Source of the DNA: Oscillospiraceae bacterium
GTDB taxonomy: Bacteria; Bacillota; Clostridia; Oscillospirales; Oscillospiraceae
Direction: 5' to 3'
Assembly: GCA_017482385.1 (NCBI GenBank)
Contig: JAFUNI010000021.1
Span: 98,189 to 162,188, forward strand
DNA length: 64,000 nt
Part shown: positions 40,147 through 49,696 of the stretch, piece by piece
Position numbering within the stretch: the first letter of the stretch is position 1
Layout of the letters: every line of letters begins with the position of its first letter
Notes under the pieces: generated by a model
The model's input: only the letters and a program-made list of their open reading frames with translations
The model's database searches: none
Told to the model about the DNA's origin: nothing
Position numbers and translations under genes: made by a program

Positions 40147-41220
40147 TTGAAATATTGGCGTGGTTATCTCACAGCCGGCATTGTGCTTGCCTGCACCTGG
40201 GCGCTGGAGTCCTTTGCCAAGGCCCATGTGGCGCTGATGGATACTGTCTATCCCTATATCACCCGGATGATGCAGATGTTCCTGGCGGATTGGTCCGGCA
40301 ATGTGGATTTCTGTGTGTGGCAGGTGCTGCTTTTGGTGCTGGCTGCGGCGGCTATCGGCACATTGGTGCTGGTACTGATCTTCAAATGGAATCCTGTCCA
40401 GTGGTTCGGCTGGGTTTGCGCTGTGGTGGCGGTGGTGTATTTTCTGAACACCGGCCTGTTCCAGCTGAATAGGTACGCCGGCTCTTTAGCGGATGATATC
40501 CGCCTGGAAGAGACTGACTACACCATTACCGAGTTGGAAAAAGCCGCCATCTATTACCGGGATCAGGCCAACCGGGTTTCTGACCTGCTCCAGCGGGATC
40601 AAAACGGCGAAGCGATTTTGTCTGAGTTTGATGTGCTGGCTGAGCGGGCTGTCAACGGCTATCAAAAATTGGTTTATGATGAGTCCTTAGCGGTGTTTGC
40701 CGGCCCTATGCAGCCGGTGAAGAAGCTGGGCTGGAATAAAAACTACACCCGCCAGGGCATTACCGGTGTGACGGTGGGTCTGACCGGTGAGGCTGCGGTG
40801 AATCCCAATGTGCCCTCGGTGCTGATGCCCTTTGCCATCTGCCGGGAAATGGCCCACCGGGCAAGTATTCTGATCCCCAAGGATGCAAGCTTCGGCGCGT
40901 ATATGGCCTGTATGGCAAACCCCGACCCCCAGTTCCAGTACTCCGGTGCGTTGATGGGCTACCGCTACTGCCTGGAGGCCTTGGAGGAGCTGGGTCGTGA
41001 TGTGGAGTGCCGGGCCGGCGAAAATGCCAATGTGCGCAAGGATCTGGATACCTGCAGCGCCTTTTTGGAAAAGGGTGAGCAGGACGATGCAGATACCTGC
41101 GACCTGCTGACCAGCTGGCATATCCAGGAAGTGGTGCTGCCCGGCTTGGTGGAAGAAAAGGGCGCATTTGACCCCCTGGATAAGTCCAAGGTGGACTTGA
41201 GCGACAATCCCCGGGCGTAA
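40147..41220 (+). CDS. DUF3810-family membrane protein with altered HExxH
   Basis: The product is 357 residues. Three N-terminal membrane helices (about 5-25, 60-80, 88-105) precede a soluble domain. Relatives carry a HExxH zinc-peptidase-like motif (HELAH). Here the aligned site reads CREMAHRAS, so the first His is Arg. The rest of the family order is kept (ATG-like GVTVGLTGEAAVNPNVPSVLMPF before it). Function of the family is not established. The TTG start at 40147 follows AAGGAGGCG. It is 14 nt upstream of rsmG, so they form an operon. Confidence 0.8.
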   Translation: MKYWRGYLTAGIVLACTWALESFAKAHVALMDTVYPYITRMMQMFLADWSGNVDFCVWQVLLLVLAAAAIGTLVLVLIFKWNPVQWFGWVCAVVAVVYFLNTGLFQLNRYAGSLADDIRLEETDYTITELEKAAIYYRDQANRVSDLLQRDQNGEAILSEFDVLAERAVNGYQKLVYDESLAVFAGPMQPVKKLGWNKNYTRQGITGVTVGLTGEAAVNPNVPSVLMPFAICREMAHRASILIPKDASFGAYMACMANPDPQFQYSGALMGYRYCLEALEELGRDVECRAGENANVRKDLDTCSAFLEKGEQDDADTCDLLTSWHIQEVVLPGLVEEKGAFDPLDKSKVDLSDNPRA

Positions 41221-41234
41221 TCAGGAGAAACACT

Positions 41235-41927
41235 ATGAAAGAAACATTGGCCAAGGGGCTGCCCGGGTTGGGTCTTTCCCTGCCGGATGAAATACAGAAT
41301 ACCCTGTGCGCTTTCGGCGAAGCCGTGATCGAACAGAATAAGGTGATGAATCTGACCGCTATCACCGAGCCTACACAGGTGGCAAAGCTCCATCTGCTTG
41401 ACAGCCTTTCCCTGCTTTCTTTGGAAGACTTAACAGGCAAAAAGGTCATCGATGTGGGCTGCGGCGCGGGATTTCCCGGTGTGCCGGTGAAGATCGCCTG
41501 CCCCGGGATGCAGCTGACTTTGCTGGATTCTTTGGGCAAGCGGATGCAGTGGTTGGAAAATATCCTGCCCAACTTGGGCGTGGAGGCCGAATGTGTCACC
41601 GCCCGGGCAGAAGAGGCGGTCAATGACCGCCGGGAGTGCTATGATTACGCCACCAGCCGGGCGGTTGCAAGACTTAACATCCTGCTGGAGCTGACCGCAC
41701 CCTATGTAAAGGTAGGCGGCAAGGTTTTGGCCATGAAAGGCACTGCCGCCCGGGAAGAACTCCAGGAAGCCAAGAATGCCATCAGCCGGTTAGGGTTACA
41801 GGTTGAGAAAGTGGAGGAATTTCCTATGGATGGCACAGCCCATACGGTGATCGTGCTGAAAAAGGTGAAAAACACTCCGCCCCAGTACCCCCGCCGCTAC
41901 GCAAAAATCAAACAGAACCCCCTGTGA
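41235..41927 (+). CDS. rsmG: 16S rRNA (guanine527-N7)-methyltransferase RsmG
   Basis: The product is 230 residues, normal for RsmG/GidB. The motifs are NLTAITEPTQVAKLHLLDSLSLL, SAM-binding VIDVGCGAGFPGVPVKIA, LLDSLGKRMQWL, and ATSRAVARLNILLELTAPYVKVGGKVLAMKG. It methylates G527 in the decoding-centre loop; loss gives low-level streptomycin resistance. The ATG at 41235 follows CAGGAGAAAC. A terminator follows immediately. Confidence 0.96.
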   Translation: MKETLAKGLPGLGLSLPDEIQNTLCAFGEAVIEQNKVMNLTAITEPTQVAKLHLLDSLSLLSLEDLTGKKVIDVGCGAGFPGVPVKIACPGMQLTLLDSLGKRMQWLENILPNLGVEAECVTARAEEAVNDRRECYDYATSRAVARLNILLELTAPYVKVGGKVLAMKGTAAREELQEAKNAISRLGLQVEKVEEFPMDGTAHTVIVLKKVKNTPPQYPRRYAKIKQNPL

Positions 41928-41955
41928 AAAAGCCACCCTTTTTGGTGGCTTTTTA
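41926..41955 (+). terminator. terminator of DUF3810-rsmG
   Basis: AAAAAGCCACC pairs with GGTGGCTTTTT. It starts inside the stop-codon region of rsmG. Confidence 0.88.
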
Positions 41956-41956
41956 T

Positions 41957-42072
41957 AATGCAAAATTCAAAATGATAAATGCAAAATGGAGGTATTGCCT
42001 TCGGCAATGTTTTTAATAAGTCGGCTCTGCCGACACGACAATTTTGCACTTTGCATTTTACATTTTGCATTG
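41957..42072. repeat. AT-rich long-stem repeat (AATGCAAAATTC arms)
   Basis: It is nearly the same sequence as the copy at 18696-18804: complementary AATGCAAAATTCAAAATG and TTTTGCACTTTGCA arms, with GGTATTGCCTTCGGCAATG and GTCGGCTCTGCCGAC core hairpins. It lies in the leader of the oligopeptide ABC operon. Confidence 0.78.
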
Positions 42073-42127
42073 TTTTAACAAAACCGGGAATGCTATGGAA
42101 AATAAGACCATAACCGGAGGCGTTCCT

Positions 42128-44188
42128 ATGAAACGAAGTATTGCGCTTATTTTGCTTTTTGCGGTGCTTTGCACCGGCTGCGGAAAAAAAGAACCCGCTG
42201 CCACCCAGCAGGATACCTATACCTACAACTATGCCCTTTCTACCTTCCCCACCAACTGGAATCCCAATTCCTACAGAACCTCCAATGATTCTGAGATTTT
42301 GGACTATATCAGCGACAGCTTTTATGTGTTCGACTACAACGAAGATGGCACAGGCTTCTCCCTCCAGCCGGGCATGGCCGACGATGAGCCCAAAGATGTG
42401 ACGGAGGAGCTGGTGGGTCAGTATGGCATCAAAGCCGGCGACAGAAACCGTGCCTATGTGATCGAGCTGCGGGAGGATCTGCGCTGGGAGGACGGAACGC
42501 CCATCACCGCCCAGGATTTCGTGGAGTCTGCCAAGCGGCTCTTAGACCCCAAGGCCCAAAATTACCGGGCGGACAATCTCTACGGCGGCTCTTTGGTGAT
42601 CCACAACGCGGAAAACTACCTGAAACAGGGTCAGGAGGGCTATCCGCCCCTTGCCTGGGAGGGGAATGTGGGCTGGTTTGCAAGGTCAAAGTACGAGCTT
42701 TGCGTTGTGCTGGACCACCCCCTGTCCGGGTTCTATCTGAAATATAATCTGCCCACGCCCCTGGTGCATATCCCCACCTACGATGAGAGCGCCAAAACGG
42801 AAAACGGCATTTACACCAACAGCTACGGCACTTCTGTTGCCACCACCAAGTCCTTTGGCCCTTATAAGCTTACCGCATTCCAGGCGGACAAGCAGTACAC
42901 CCTCACCCGGAATGAAGAGTATTACGGACTGGAGGACAATACCTACCAGACCACCGCCATCGTGGTGGATTTTGTGAAGGAGGCATCCACCCGGCTGCAG
43001 CTGTTCCGCCAGGGAAAGCTGGACACCTATGCCCTCACTGTGGACGATACAGATGCCTACGGCCTTTCGGATTTTGCTTACTACCACACGGGGGATTCCA
43101 CCTTCGGTATGGCTTTTAATCCCAATTTTGAGGCCTTGAGATCCGCCCAGGAGCGAGCAGGAAGCGGGATAAACAAGACCATTCTCACCATTCCGGAATT
43201 TAGGACGGCTATGTGCTACGGCTTGGACCGGGCCGCCTTTTGCTTGGCGGCATCGCCGCTGAATACTCCGGGCTTTGGCCTGTTCTCCGAGAGCATTATT
43301 GCCGACCCGGATAACCGCACGCCCTACCGGGAAACGCCGGGTGCTAAGCAGGTTTTGGCGGCAGTTTGGGGGCTTTCCGATAAGATCGGCGAGGGAAAGC
43401 TTTATAAGGATTTAGACCAGGCGGTGGCTGCCATCTCCGGCTACGATCTGACCCGGGCGAAAGAGATGTTCAACATCGCCTATGATAAGGCGATAGAGCA
43501 GGGGCTGATGCAGGCAACCGACCGGGTGGAGATCAAGATCGGCACACCCAACAGCACCTCCGCTTTTTATAACAACGGCTACGAATTTATCGTGAACAAC
43601 TACACCCGGGCGGTGGAGGGAACGAAATTAGAAGGAAAGCTGACCTTTACCCGGGATGACACCTTAGGCAATGCCTATTCCGGCGCGCTCAAGAAAAACC
43701 AGGTGGATATGCTCTTCGGCGTGGGCTGGACCGGGTCTGCCTTAGACCCTTATGAGCTGATGGAGGCGTATATTTCTCCCAATTATCAGTATGACCCCTC
43801 CAACGATTACAGCAAATTGCCCTTGACAGTGACAGTTTCCGGGGAAACCTACACCGCCCCGGCAACCGATTGGCTGGCGATGATGAACGGACAGAGCCGC
43901 AAGACCACTGCCGCCGACGGCAGCACCAAATCCTATGCCGCCACCGAACAAGCGGACAGGCTGGCGATCTTAAGCGCTTTGGAGGGTGCTGTGCTGGGCA
44001 ATTACAATTTTATTCCCATCATGGACGATGGGGAGGGGCATTTAAGGGGGCGGCAGATCAAATACCGCACGGAGGATTATATCTACCCCTTGGGTTACGG
44101 CGGGGTGAAGTACTTCACTTATGCCTATACCGATGCTCAGTGGAATGAATTTGTCACCAAATCCGGCGGATTATTAGATTACACTTAA
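42128..44188 (+). CDS. oligopeptide ABC transporter substrate-binding lipoprotein
   Basis: The product is 686 residues, longer than the usual 540-600 of SBP family 5. The lipobox LCTGC follows a basic signal peptide. The family 5 fold shows STFPTNWNPN, YVIELREDLRWEDGTPITAQDFVESAKRLLDPK, FGPYKLTAFQADKQYTLTRNEEYYG and FRTAMCYGLDRAAF. It captures peptides outside the membrane for the permease encoded downstream. The ATG at 42128 follows GGAGGCG. A GTAGGGG-family repeat separates it from the permease genes. Confidence 0.92.
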   Translation: MKRSIALILLFAVLCTGCGKKEPAATQQDTYTYNYALSTFPTNWNPNSYRTSNDSEILDYISDSFYVFDYNEDGTGFSLQPGMADDEPKDVTEELVGQYGIKAGDRNRAYVIELREDLRWEDGTPITAQDFVESAKRLLDPKAQNYRADNLYGGSLVIHNAENYLKQGQEGYPPLAWEGNVGWFARSKYELCVVLDHPLSGFYLKYNLPTPLVHIPTYDESAKTENGIYTNSYGTSVATTKSFGPYKLTAFQADKQYTLTRNEEYYGLEDNTYQTTAIVVDFVKEASTRLQLFRQGKLDTYALTVDDTDAYGLSDFAYYHTGDSTFGMAFNPNFEALRSAQERAGSGINKTILTIPEFRTAMCYGLDRAAFCLAASPLNTPGFGLFSESIIADPDNRTPYRETPGAKQVLAAVWGLSDKIGEGKLYKDLDQAVAAISGYDLTRAKEMFNIAYDKAIEQGLMQATDRVEIKIGTPNSTSAFYNNGYEFIVNNYTRAVEGTKLEGKLTFTRDDTLGNAYSGALKKNQVDMLFGVGWTGSALDPYELMEAYISPNYQYDPSNDYSKLPLTVTVSGETYTAPATDWLAMMNGQSRKTTAADGSTKSYAATEQADRLAILSALEGAVLGNYNFIPIMDDGEGHLRGRQIKYRTEDYIYPLGYGGVKYFTYAYTDAQWNEFVTKSGGLLDYT

Positions 44189-44198
44189 TAAAAACCCC

Positions 44199-44258
44199 GT
44201 AGGGGCGGATGCCCACATCCGCCCGAAAAAACGGGACGATGTGGGCATCGTCCCCTAC
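44199..44258. repeat. GTAGGGG-family repeat inside the oligopeptide operon
   Basis: A GGCGGATGCCCACATCCGCC hairpin and a GGACGATGTGGGCATCGTCC hairpin are bounded by GTAGGGG and CCCCTAC. It lies between the binding-protein gene and the permease, where it could lower downstream expression or stabilise upstream mRNA. Confidence 0.85.
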
Positions 44259-44282
44259 AAAGAATGCAAAAAGGGAGGTTTT

Positions 44283-45257
44283 ATGGCAAGCTATATTGCA
44301 AAGCGGATCGCATTTTTGCTGCTGACCTTTCTGATTATCATTTCCATGTGCTTTGTGTTCATCCGGCTGCTGCCGGACGATCCCCCGGAGCAGTTCGGCA
44401 AGGATATGCAGTTGGTGCTGCAAAGCCGCTACCGGCAGGGCTTGGCGGATATGAACGGCAACCCCATTCCCTTGCTGACCCAGTACGGCAATTTCTTAAA
44501 AAATACCCTTCTGGGCTTTAACTGGGGCATCAGCGAAAAGCTGTACCTGGGCCAGGATTGCTTGAAGATCTTCCTGGAAAAGCTGCCCAATACTGTGCTC
44601 ATAAATGTCTATGCATCCCTTTTGGCCATACCCTTGGGTTTGGCCTTGGGTATCTATGCTGCCCTAAAGAAAAACCGCTGGCCCGATCACGCCATTTCCA
44701 CCGGCGTGATGGTGCTGGTGAGTGTGCCAAGCTATGTGTACGCATTCCTCATCCAGTATTTTCTCTGCTTTCGGCTGAAGCTGTTTCCGGTGGTGATGGA
44801 GGCGGGGCGGGATTATTTCAGCGGAGCGATGCTGCGGAGTATGATCCCCCCGGTACTTTCCTTGAGTCTGAGCTCCATCGCCGGGTACGCCCGGTTCACC
44901 CGGGGAGAACTGACGGAAGTCCTCACGGGAGAATTTCTCCTTTTGGCCCGGGCTAAGGGGTTGACCCGGGGGCAGACCACCCTCCGGCACGCCCTCCGCA
45001 ATGCCATGGTGCCCATCGTGCCCTCCATCATCAGCGAGGTGATCGCTGTCTTAAGCGGTTCGCTGATCATTGAGAGCATTTTCGTGGTTCCGGGGGTGGG
45101 GTCGCTGTATGTCAGCGCCATCACGGCCTTGGACTATAACTTTTTCCTGCTGTTGTCGGCCTTTTACACGGTGATTGGGCTGACTGCCGGCATCGTGGTA
45201 GATTTGAGCTACGGATTCATTGACCCCAGGATCCGGATAGGAGCAAAAAATGCGTGA
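44283..45257 (+). CDS. oligopeptide ABC transporter permease, OppB type
   Basis: The product is 324 residues. Six membrane helices are arranged as in OppB/DppB, with the EAA loop reading EFLLLARAKGLTRGQTTLRHALRNAMVPIV. It forms half of the translocation pore with the OppC-type protein. The ATG at 44283 follows GGGAGGTTT. It overlaps the next gene by 8 nt. Confidence 0.92.
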   Translation: MASYIAKRIAFLLLTFLIIISMCFVFIRLLPDDPPEQFGKDMQLVLQSRYRQGLADMNGNPIPLLTQYGNFLKNTLLGFNWGISEKLYLGQDCLKIFLEKLPNTVLINVYASLLAIPLGLALGIYAALKKNRWPDHAISTGVMVLVSVPSYVYAFLIQYFLCFRLKLFPVVMEAGRDYFSGAMLRSMIPPVLSLSLSSIAGYARFTRGELTEVLTGEFLLLARAKGLTRGQTTLRHALRNAMVPIVPSIISEVIAVLSGSLIIESIFVVPGVGSLYVSAITALDYNFFLLLSAFYTVIGLTAGIVVDLSYGFIDPRIRIGAKNA

Positions 45258-46707
45258 GATAAATGAGATCCCGGCGGAAAAATTCCGCTTTGTCACCCCC
45301 AAACCCCAACAAGAGGAAATCCTCCCGGGAAAGCACATCGGCTATTTCCGGGAGGCCTTTGGGCGGTTTCGGAAAAATAAGTCCTCGGTGGTGGCGGGGA
45401 TCATTATTTTGTGTTTGGTGGCGTATGCGGTGTTCGTGCCAATCTTCTGCCAAACTTCCTATTCTGTGGCGCTGACGGACACCACCTATTTGCAGTACAC
45501 CAAATTAAAGCCCCGGAACAGGCTTTTTGTGCGCTGGGGGATCCCGGCTTGGGACGGTTGCAGTGTGAAAACCTTGAGCCGGGGAAATTACCTGTATTTA
45601 CAGGGCATTGCCCAGGAAACCGGGCAGCCGGTGATCAAAAAGGTTTTGGGAGAAACCGTCGATACGGACGGCAATCTCCAATATAAATGCCGGGTGGACA
45701 GCTATTTGGCAAAGGGCTTTGTGCATATGACCCTCAGCCGGGCGGAATATGAGAAAATTGAAGCCTGGCAGCGAGAAAATGACCTGCAGGTTATTTATCC
45801 TATGGTAGAGGGGCAGAGCGATGCCAATATTTGGTACAAGGCTAACCGGAAGGGCATTCCCCAGTTAGATAGCCAAGGGAATTATGTTAACCAATATGCC
45901 GTTGACGAAAACGGAAATTACCGATATGGCATCGTGACCGGAGATGGGTCTTCCTACCGCTGCCGGGTGTTTCTGCACAGCTATTTTCAGTACCGGTATG
46001 GGTTCGAGCCGTCCTTTTTGCTGGGCACAACCGGCCAGGGGCAGGATATTCTTACCCGGCTGGCATCTGCCGCCCGGTTTAGTTTGGTGTTTGCCCTGTG
46101 CGTGTCTGCCATCAACCTGTTTATCGGCGCGGTTTACGGCGCGATCGAGGGCTATTACGGCGGCACAGCCGACCTTTTGATGGAGCGGATCACCGATATT
46201 CTGTCAAGAGTGCCCTTTTTGGTGGTGGCGACCCTGTTTCAGCTCCACTTGGCGGCAAAGGTAGGGCCGATCGTGTCGCTTTTATTTGCCTTTGTGCTGA
46301 CGGGCTGGCTGGGCATTGCCAACACCACCCGGATGCAGTTTTACCGCTACAAGGACAGAGAATTTGTCCAGGCGGCCCGGGTCTTGGGGGCAGGTGACGG
46401 GCGGATCATGTTCCGGCATATCTTTCCCAATGCCCTGGGTACCATCATCACCGGCTCGGTGCTGGTGATCCCCGGGGTGATCTTCCTGGAATCCAGCCTG
46501 ACCTATTTGGGCATCGTGAATTTGGACAGCTCAACCATGACTTCCGTTGGCACGATGCTGGCAAACGGCCGGCAGTACCTGTCCACCGACCCCCATATTA
46601 TTTTGTTTCCCGCGCTGTTTATTTCTTTGCTGGAGATCTCCTTTAACCTCTTCGGCAACGGCCTGCGGGATGCCTTTAACCCATCTCTAAGAGGAGCGGA
46701 CCAATGA
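45250..46707 (+). CDS. oligopeptide ABC transporter permease, OppC type with large insertion
   Basis: The product is 485 residues, against about 300 for usual OppC. An N-terminal OppC region with first helix (about 47-68) is followed by an insertion of roughly 180 residues outside the membrane (about 75-255, rich in Tyr and charged residues). The remaining five helices follow, with EAA loop EFVQAARVLGAGDGRIMFRHIFPNAL. The insertion may contact the long binding protein. It overlaps both neighbours (8 nt and 4 nt), so it is tightly coupled. Confidence 0.9.
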   Translation: MREINEIPAEKFRFVTPKPQQEEILPGKHIGYFREAFGRFRKNKSSVVAGIIILCLVAYAVFVPIFCQTSYSVALTDTTYLQYTKLKPRNRLFVRWGIPAWDGCSVKTLSRGNYLYLQGIAQETGQPVIKKVLGETVDTDGNLQYKCRVDSYLAKGFVHMTLSRAEYEKIEAWQRENDLQVIYPMVEGQSDANIWYKANRKGIPQLDSQGNYVNQYAVDENGNYRYGIVTGDGSSYRCRVFLHSYFQYRYGFEPSFLLGTTGQGQDILTRLASAARFSLVFALCVSAINLFIGAVYGAIEGYYGGTADLLMERITDILSRVPFLVVATLFQLHLAAKVGPIVSLLFAFVLTGWLGIANTTRMQFYRYKDREFVQAARVLGAGDGRIMFRHIFPNALGTIITGSVLVIPGVIFLESSLTYLGIVNLDSSTMTSVGTMLANGRQYLSTDPHIILFPALFISLLEISFNLFGNGLRDAFNPSLRGADQ

Positions 46708-47738
46708 GGGAACACACCTTGCAAGTGAATCACCTGCAAATCGCCTTCCGCACAGGAAACGGCCTTGTCCAGGCGGTGCGGGATATCTCCTTCCGGCTGG
46801 AAAAGGGCAGGACTTTGGCCATTGTGGGGGAGTCCGGGTCGGGGAAATCCGTCACCAGCCGGGCAATCATGGGACTTTTAGCCCCCAACGCGGTTGTGGA
46901 GGGGGGCGAGATCCTTTACAAGGGAAAAGACCTTCTGAAAATGTCGGAAAAAGAGTTATGTAAACTAAGAGGGGACAAGATCGCAATGATCTTCCAAGAT
47001 CCCATGTCCGCCCTTGACCCCATTATGCCCATCGGCAAGCAAATTGCCGAAGCTATGGTGATAAACGGCAAACTGTCCCCAGCCGATGCCAAAAATAAGG
47101 CGCTCCGGCTGATGGAAGAGGTGGGTATCCGGAATGCGAAAAGCCGGTATGGGAAATACCCTTTTGAATTTTCCGGGGGTATGCGCCAGCGGATCGTCAT
47201 TGCCATCGCTTTGGCGGCAGACCCGGAAATTCTCATCTGCGACGAGCCCACCACCGCCCTGGATGTGACCATCCAGGCGCAGATTTTGGAGCTGATCAAC
47301 AAATTAAAAGAGGAGCGCCACCTGTCGGTGATTTTTATCACCCACGATTTGGGGGTGGTTGCCAATGTGGCTGACGATATTGCCGTGATGTACGCGGGGA
47401 AAATCGTGGAGCGGGGGACGGCAGAGGATATTTTCTATGACCCCCGGCATCCTTATACCTGGGCATTGCTCACCGCCATGCCGGACTTGGAAACCACAGG
47501 CAAATTACAGGCCATTCCCGGCGCGCCGCCCAATATGCTCCATCCGCCTGCGGGGGATGCCTTTGCGCCCCGGAATCCTTACGCCATGGAGATCGATTTT
47601 GAGGAGCAGCCGCCTATGTTTGAAATTTCTCCCACCCACGCGGCCGCTACCTGGCTGCTCCACCCCAACGCCCCGAAAGTTGCGCTGCCAAAGGCTTTGG
47701 CAGCCCGGATAGAGAGGATGGGTCAGATTGGAGGATAA
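46704..47738 (+). CDS. oligopeptide ABC transporter ATPase, OppD type
   Basis: The product is 344 residues. It has Walker [10 protein letters not shown], signature FSGGMRQR, Walker [16 protein letters not shown]-loop ITHDLG and the C-terminal oligopeptide-transporter domain with HPYTWALL. It powers peptide uptake. It overlaps the upstream permease by 4 nt (ATGA). Confidence 0.95.
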   Translation: MREHTLQVNHLQIAFRTGNGLVQAVRDISFRLEKGRTLAIVGESGSGKSVTSRAIMGLLAPNAVVEGGEILYKGKDLLKMSEKELCKLRGDKIAMIFQDPMSALDPIMPIGKQIAEAMVINGKLSPADAKNKALRLMEEVGIRNAKSRYGKYPFEFSGGMRQRIVIAIALAADPEILICDEPTTALDVTIQAQILELINKLKEERHLSVIFITHDLGVVANVADDIAVMYAGKIVERGTAEDIFYDPRHPYTWALLTAMPDLETTGKLQAIPGAPPNMLHPPAGDAFAPRNPYAMEIDFEEQPPMFEISPTHAAATWLLHPNAPKVALPKALAARIERMGQIGG

Positions 47739-47742
47739 TTTG

Positions 47743-48570
<828 letters not shown>

Positions 48571-48576
48571 TATAAT

Positions 48577-48628
48577 GTAGGGGCGGATGCCCACATCCGC
48601 CCGGGACGATGAGGGCATCGTCCCCTAC
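48577..48628. repeat. GTAGGGG-family repeat after the oligopeptide operon
   Basis: A GGCGGATGCCCACATCCGCC hairpin and a GGACGATGAGGGCATCGTCC hairpin are bounded by GTAGGGG and CCCCTAC. Confidence 0.85.
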
Positions 48629-48662
48629 GATAGGGGATAATGGCTGTAAGAGGAGAGGAACA

Positions 48663-48929
48663 ATGGAAATCTACCGAATATTGAGTGACTTTTTTGCTGT
48701 GCCGGGGCTGTTTTGTCTGTTTTTGGGCACGCTGTGGTGGCTGGCAGGACAGGGCGCGTTCCGGGGCGCAAACTATGTTTGGGGAAATGCCCTGCGATTG
48801 CTGACCTTTCAGCAGGCAAAGCCGTATAAACCAAAAGAAAACAAGGGACGGGCGACCCGTCCTCTACTGATCACAGGCGCAGTCCTTTTGGCTGCAGCCG
48901 GTATTTTTGCAGGATTATATTATTCCTAG
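48663..48929 (+). CDS. DUF3899-family small membrane protein
   Basis: The product is 88 residues with two membrane helices (about 12-30 and 66-86) and a basic Lys/Pro loop between. The shape and GLFCLFLGTLWWLAGQGAF pattern match DUF3899 proteins; function is unknown. The ATG at 48663 follows AGAGGAGAGG. The TAG stop is donated by the following GTAGGGG-family repeat. Confidence 0.75.
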   Translation: MEIYRILSDFFAVPGLFCLFLGTLWWLAGQGAFRGANYVWGNALRLLTFQQAKPYKPKENKGRATRPLLITGAVLLAAAGIFAGLYYS

Positions 48930-48977
48930 GGGAGGTATACTATACCTCCCGCGGGAGGGATGATATCCCTCCCCTAC
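48926..48977. repeat. GTAGGGG-family repeat supplying the DUF3899 stop codon
   Basis: GAGGTATACTATACCTC and GAGGGATGATATCCCTC hairpins. The first base of the terminal GTAGGGG is C here, giving CTAGGGG, and its TAG (48927-48929) ends the gene. Confidence 0.85.
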
Positions 48978-49010
48978 AAAAAAGGAAAGGGAACGGCTGA
49001 GCCGTTCCCC
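48976..49010 (-). terminator. terminator of the minus-strand membrane protein gene
   Basis: GGGAACGGCT pairs with AGCCGTTCCC; on the minus strand a CTTTCCTTTTTT tract follows. Confidence 0.75.
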
Positions 49011-49020
49011 GTTGTGCTTA

Positions 49021-49533
49021 TTATTGCATGTCAGCATTGTAGTTTGCGTACTGCCGGTAGCGCAGCCACCGCCGATGTACCACGCACCACAGCAGAGTGT
49101 TTCCTGCTGTAAACATCAATCCTTGATGTACCAGCAAAATAATCATTCCGATAATCAGTGTCCATAATGAGGAACTGGCGCGAATCCCGATTGGGAGCGA
49201 AAAGAAGAAGTTCAGTGTCGTAAAAGCAAGGGTGTGGATCAGGTTCTCCTTGGATCGCAGTGTGGCCCAAAAGTCCTTCCAAAAGGGGATTGAAATGGCG
49301 TCGGTGCTGTTCAAAAACTCGCTTTTGTAAGGGTTACTGTCCCGACGTGTATCATAGACAAGTTTGAGGATAATGATGCCGGCAAGGATGATACAAGCGT
49401 AGAAACGAATTTGTTCAGAGAACAAATTTCTAAGCACCAATACCCAAAGAAAGGCCGCTGCGGCACCAATAAGGAGAAATCCGATAAAGAAAAGGATGGT
49501 CAAGAAAAATTTCTTGAAGTAAAGTTTCAGCAT
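49021..49533 (-). CDS. unknown four-helix membrane protein
   Basis: The product is 170 residues with about four membrane helices (10-33, 42-58, 98-115, 120-145) and no recognisable domain. Its coding DNA is more AT-rich than the neighbours, with more Ile, Phe and Asn codons ending in A or T, which suggests recent acquisition. The ATG at 49533 follows AGGAGGTAGG. It stands alone between repeats, with its own terminator. Confidence 0.7.
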   Translation of the reverse strand: MLKLYFKKFFLTILFFIGFLLIGAAAAFLWVLVLRNLFSEQIRFYACIILAGIIILKLVYDTRRDSNPYKSEFLNSTDAISIPFWKDFWATLRSKENLIHTLAFTTLNFFFSLPIGIRASSSLWTLIIGMIILLVHQGLMFTAGNTLLWCVVHRRWLRYRQYANYNADMQ

Positions 49534-49554
49534 ATTCCTACCTCCTGTTTCTAT

Positions 49555-49690
49555 GTAGCGGGCGATTCGTGAATCACCCCTACGGTGTTATTCCGAGCCT
49601 GCGACAGCAGGCGTGGGAATCTCCTGGTTGCACATACATTGTACCGGGAGATTGCCACGTCGCTGCGCTCCTCGCAATGACACGGTGATT
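49555..49690. repeat. mixed repeats: GTAG-CCCCTAC hairpin and CATTGCGAGGAGCGCAGCG element
   Basis: A degenerate hairpin GTAGCGGGCGATTCG/CGAATCACCCCTAC at 49555-49583 is followed by a longer element of ATTCCGAGCCTGCGACAGCAG and GGGAATCTCC/GGGAGATTGCC stem, ending CTCGCAATGACA. The second is the CATTGCGAG type also seen at 27160 and 31336. Confidence 0.6.
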
Positions 49691-49696
49691 TGTTGC

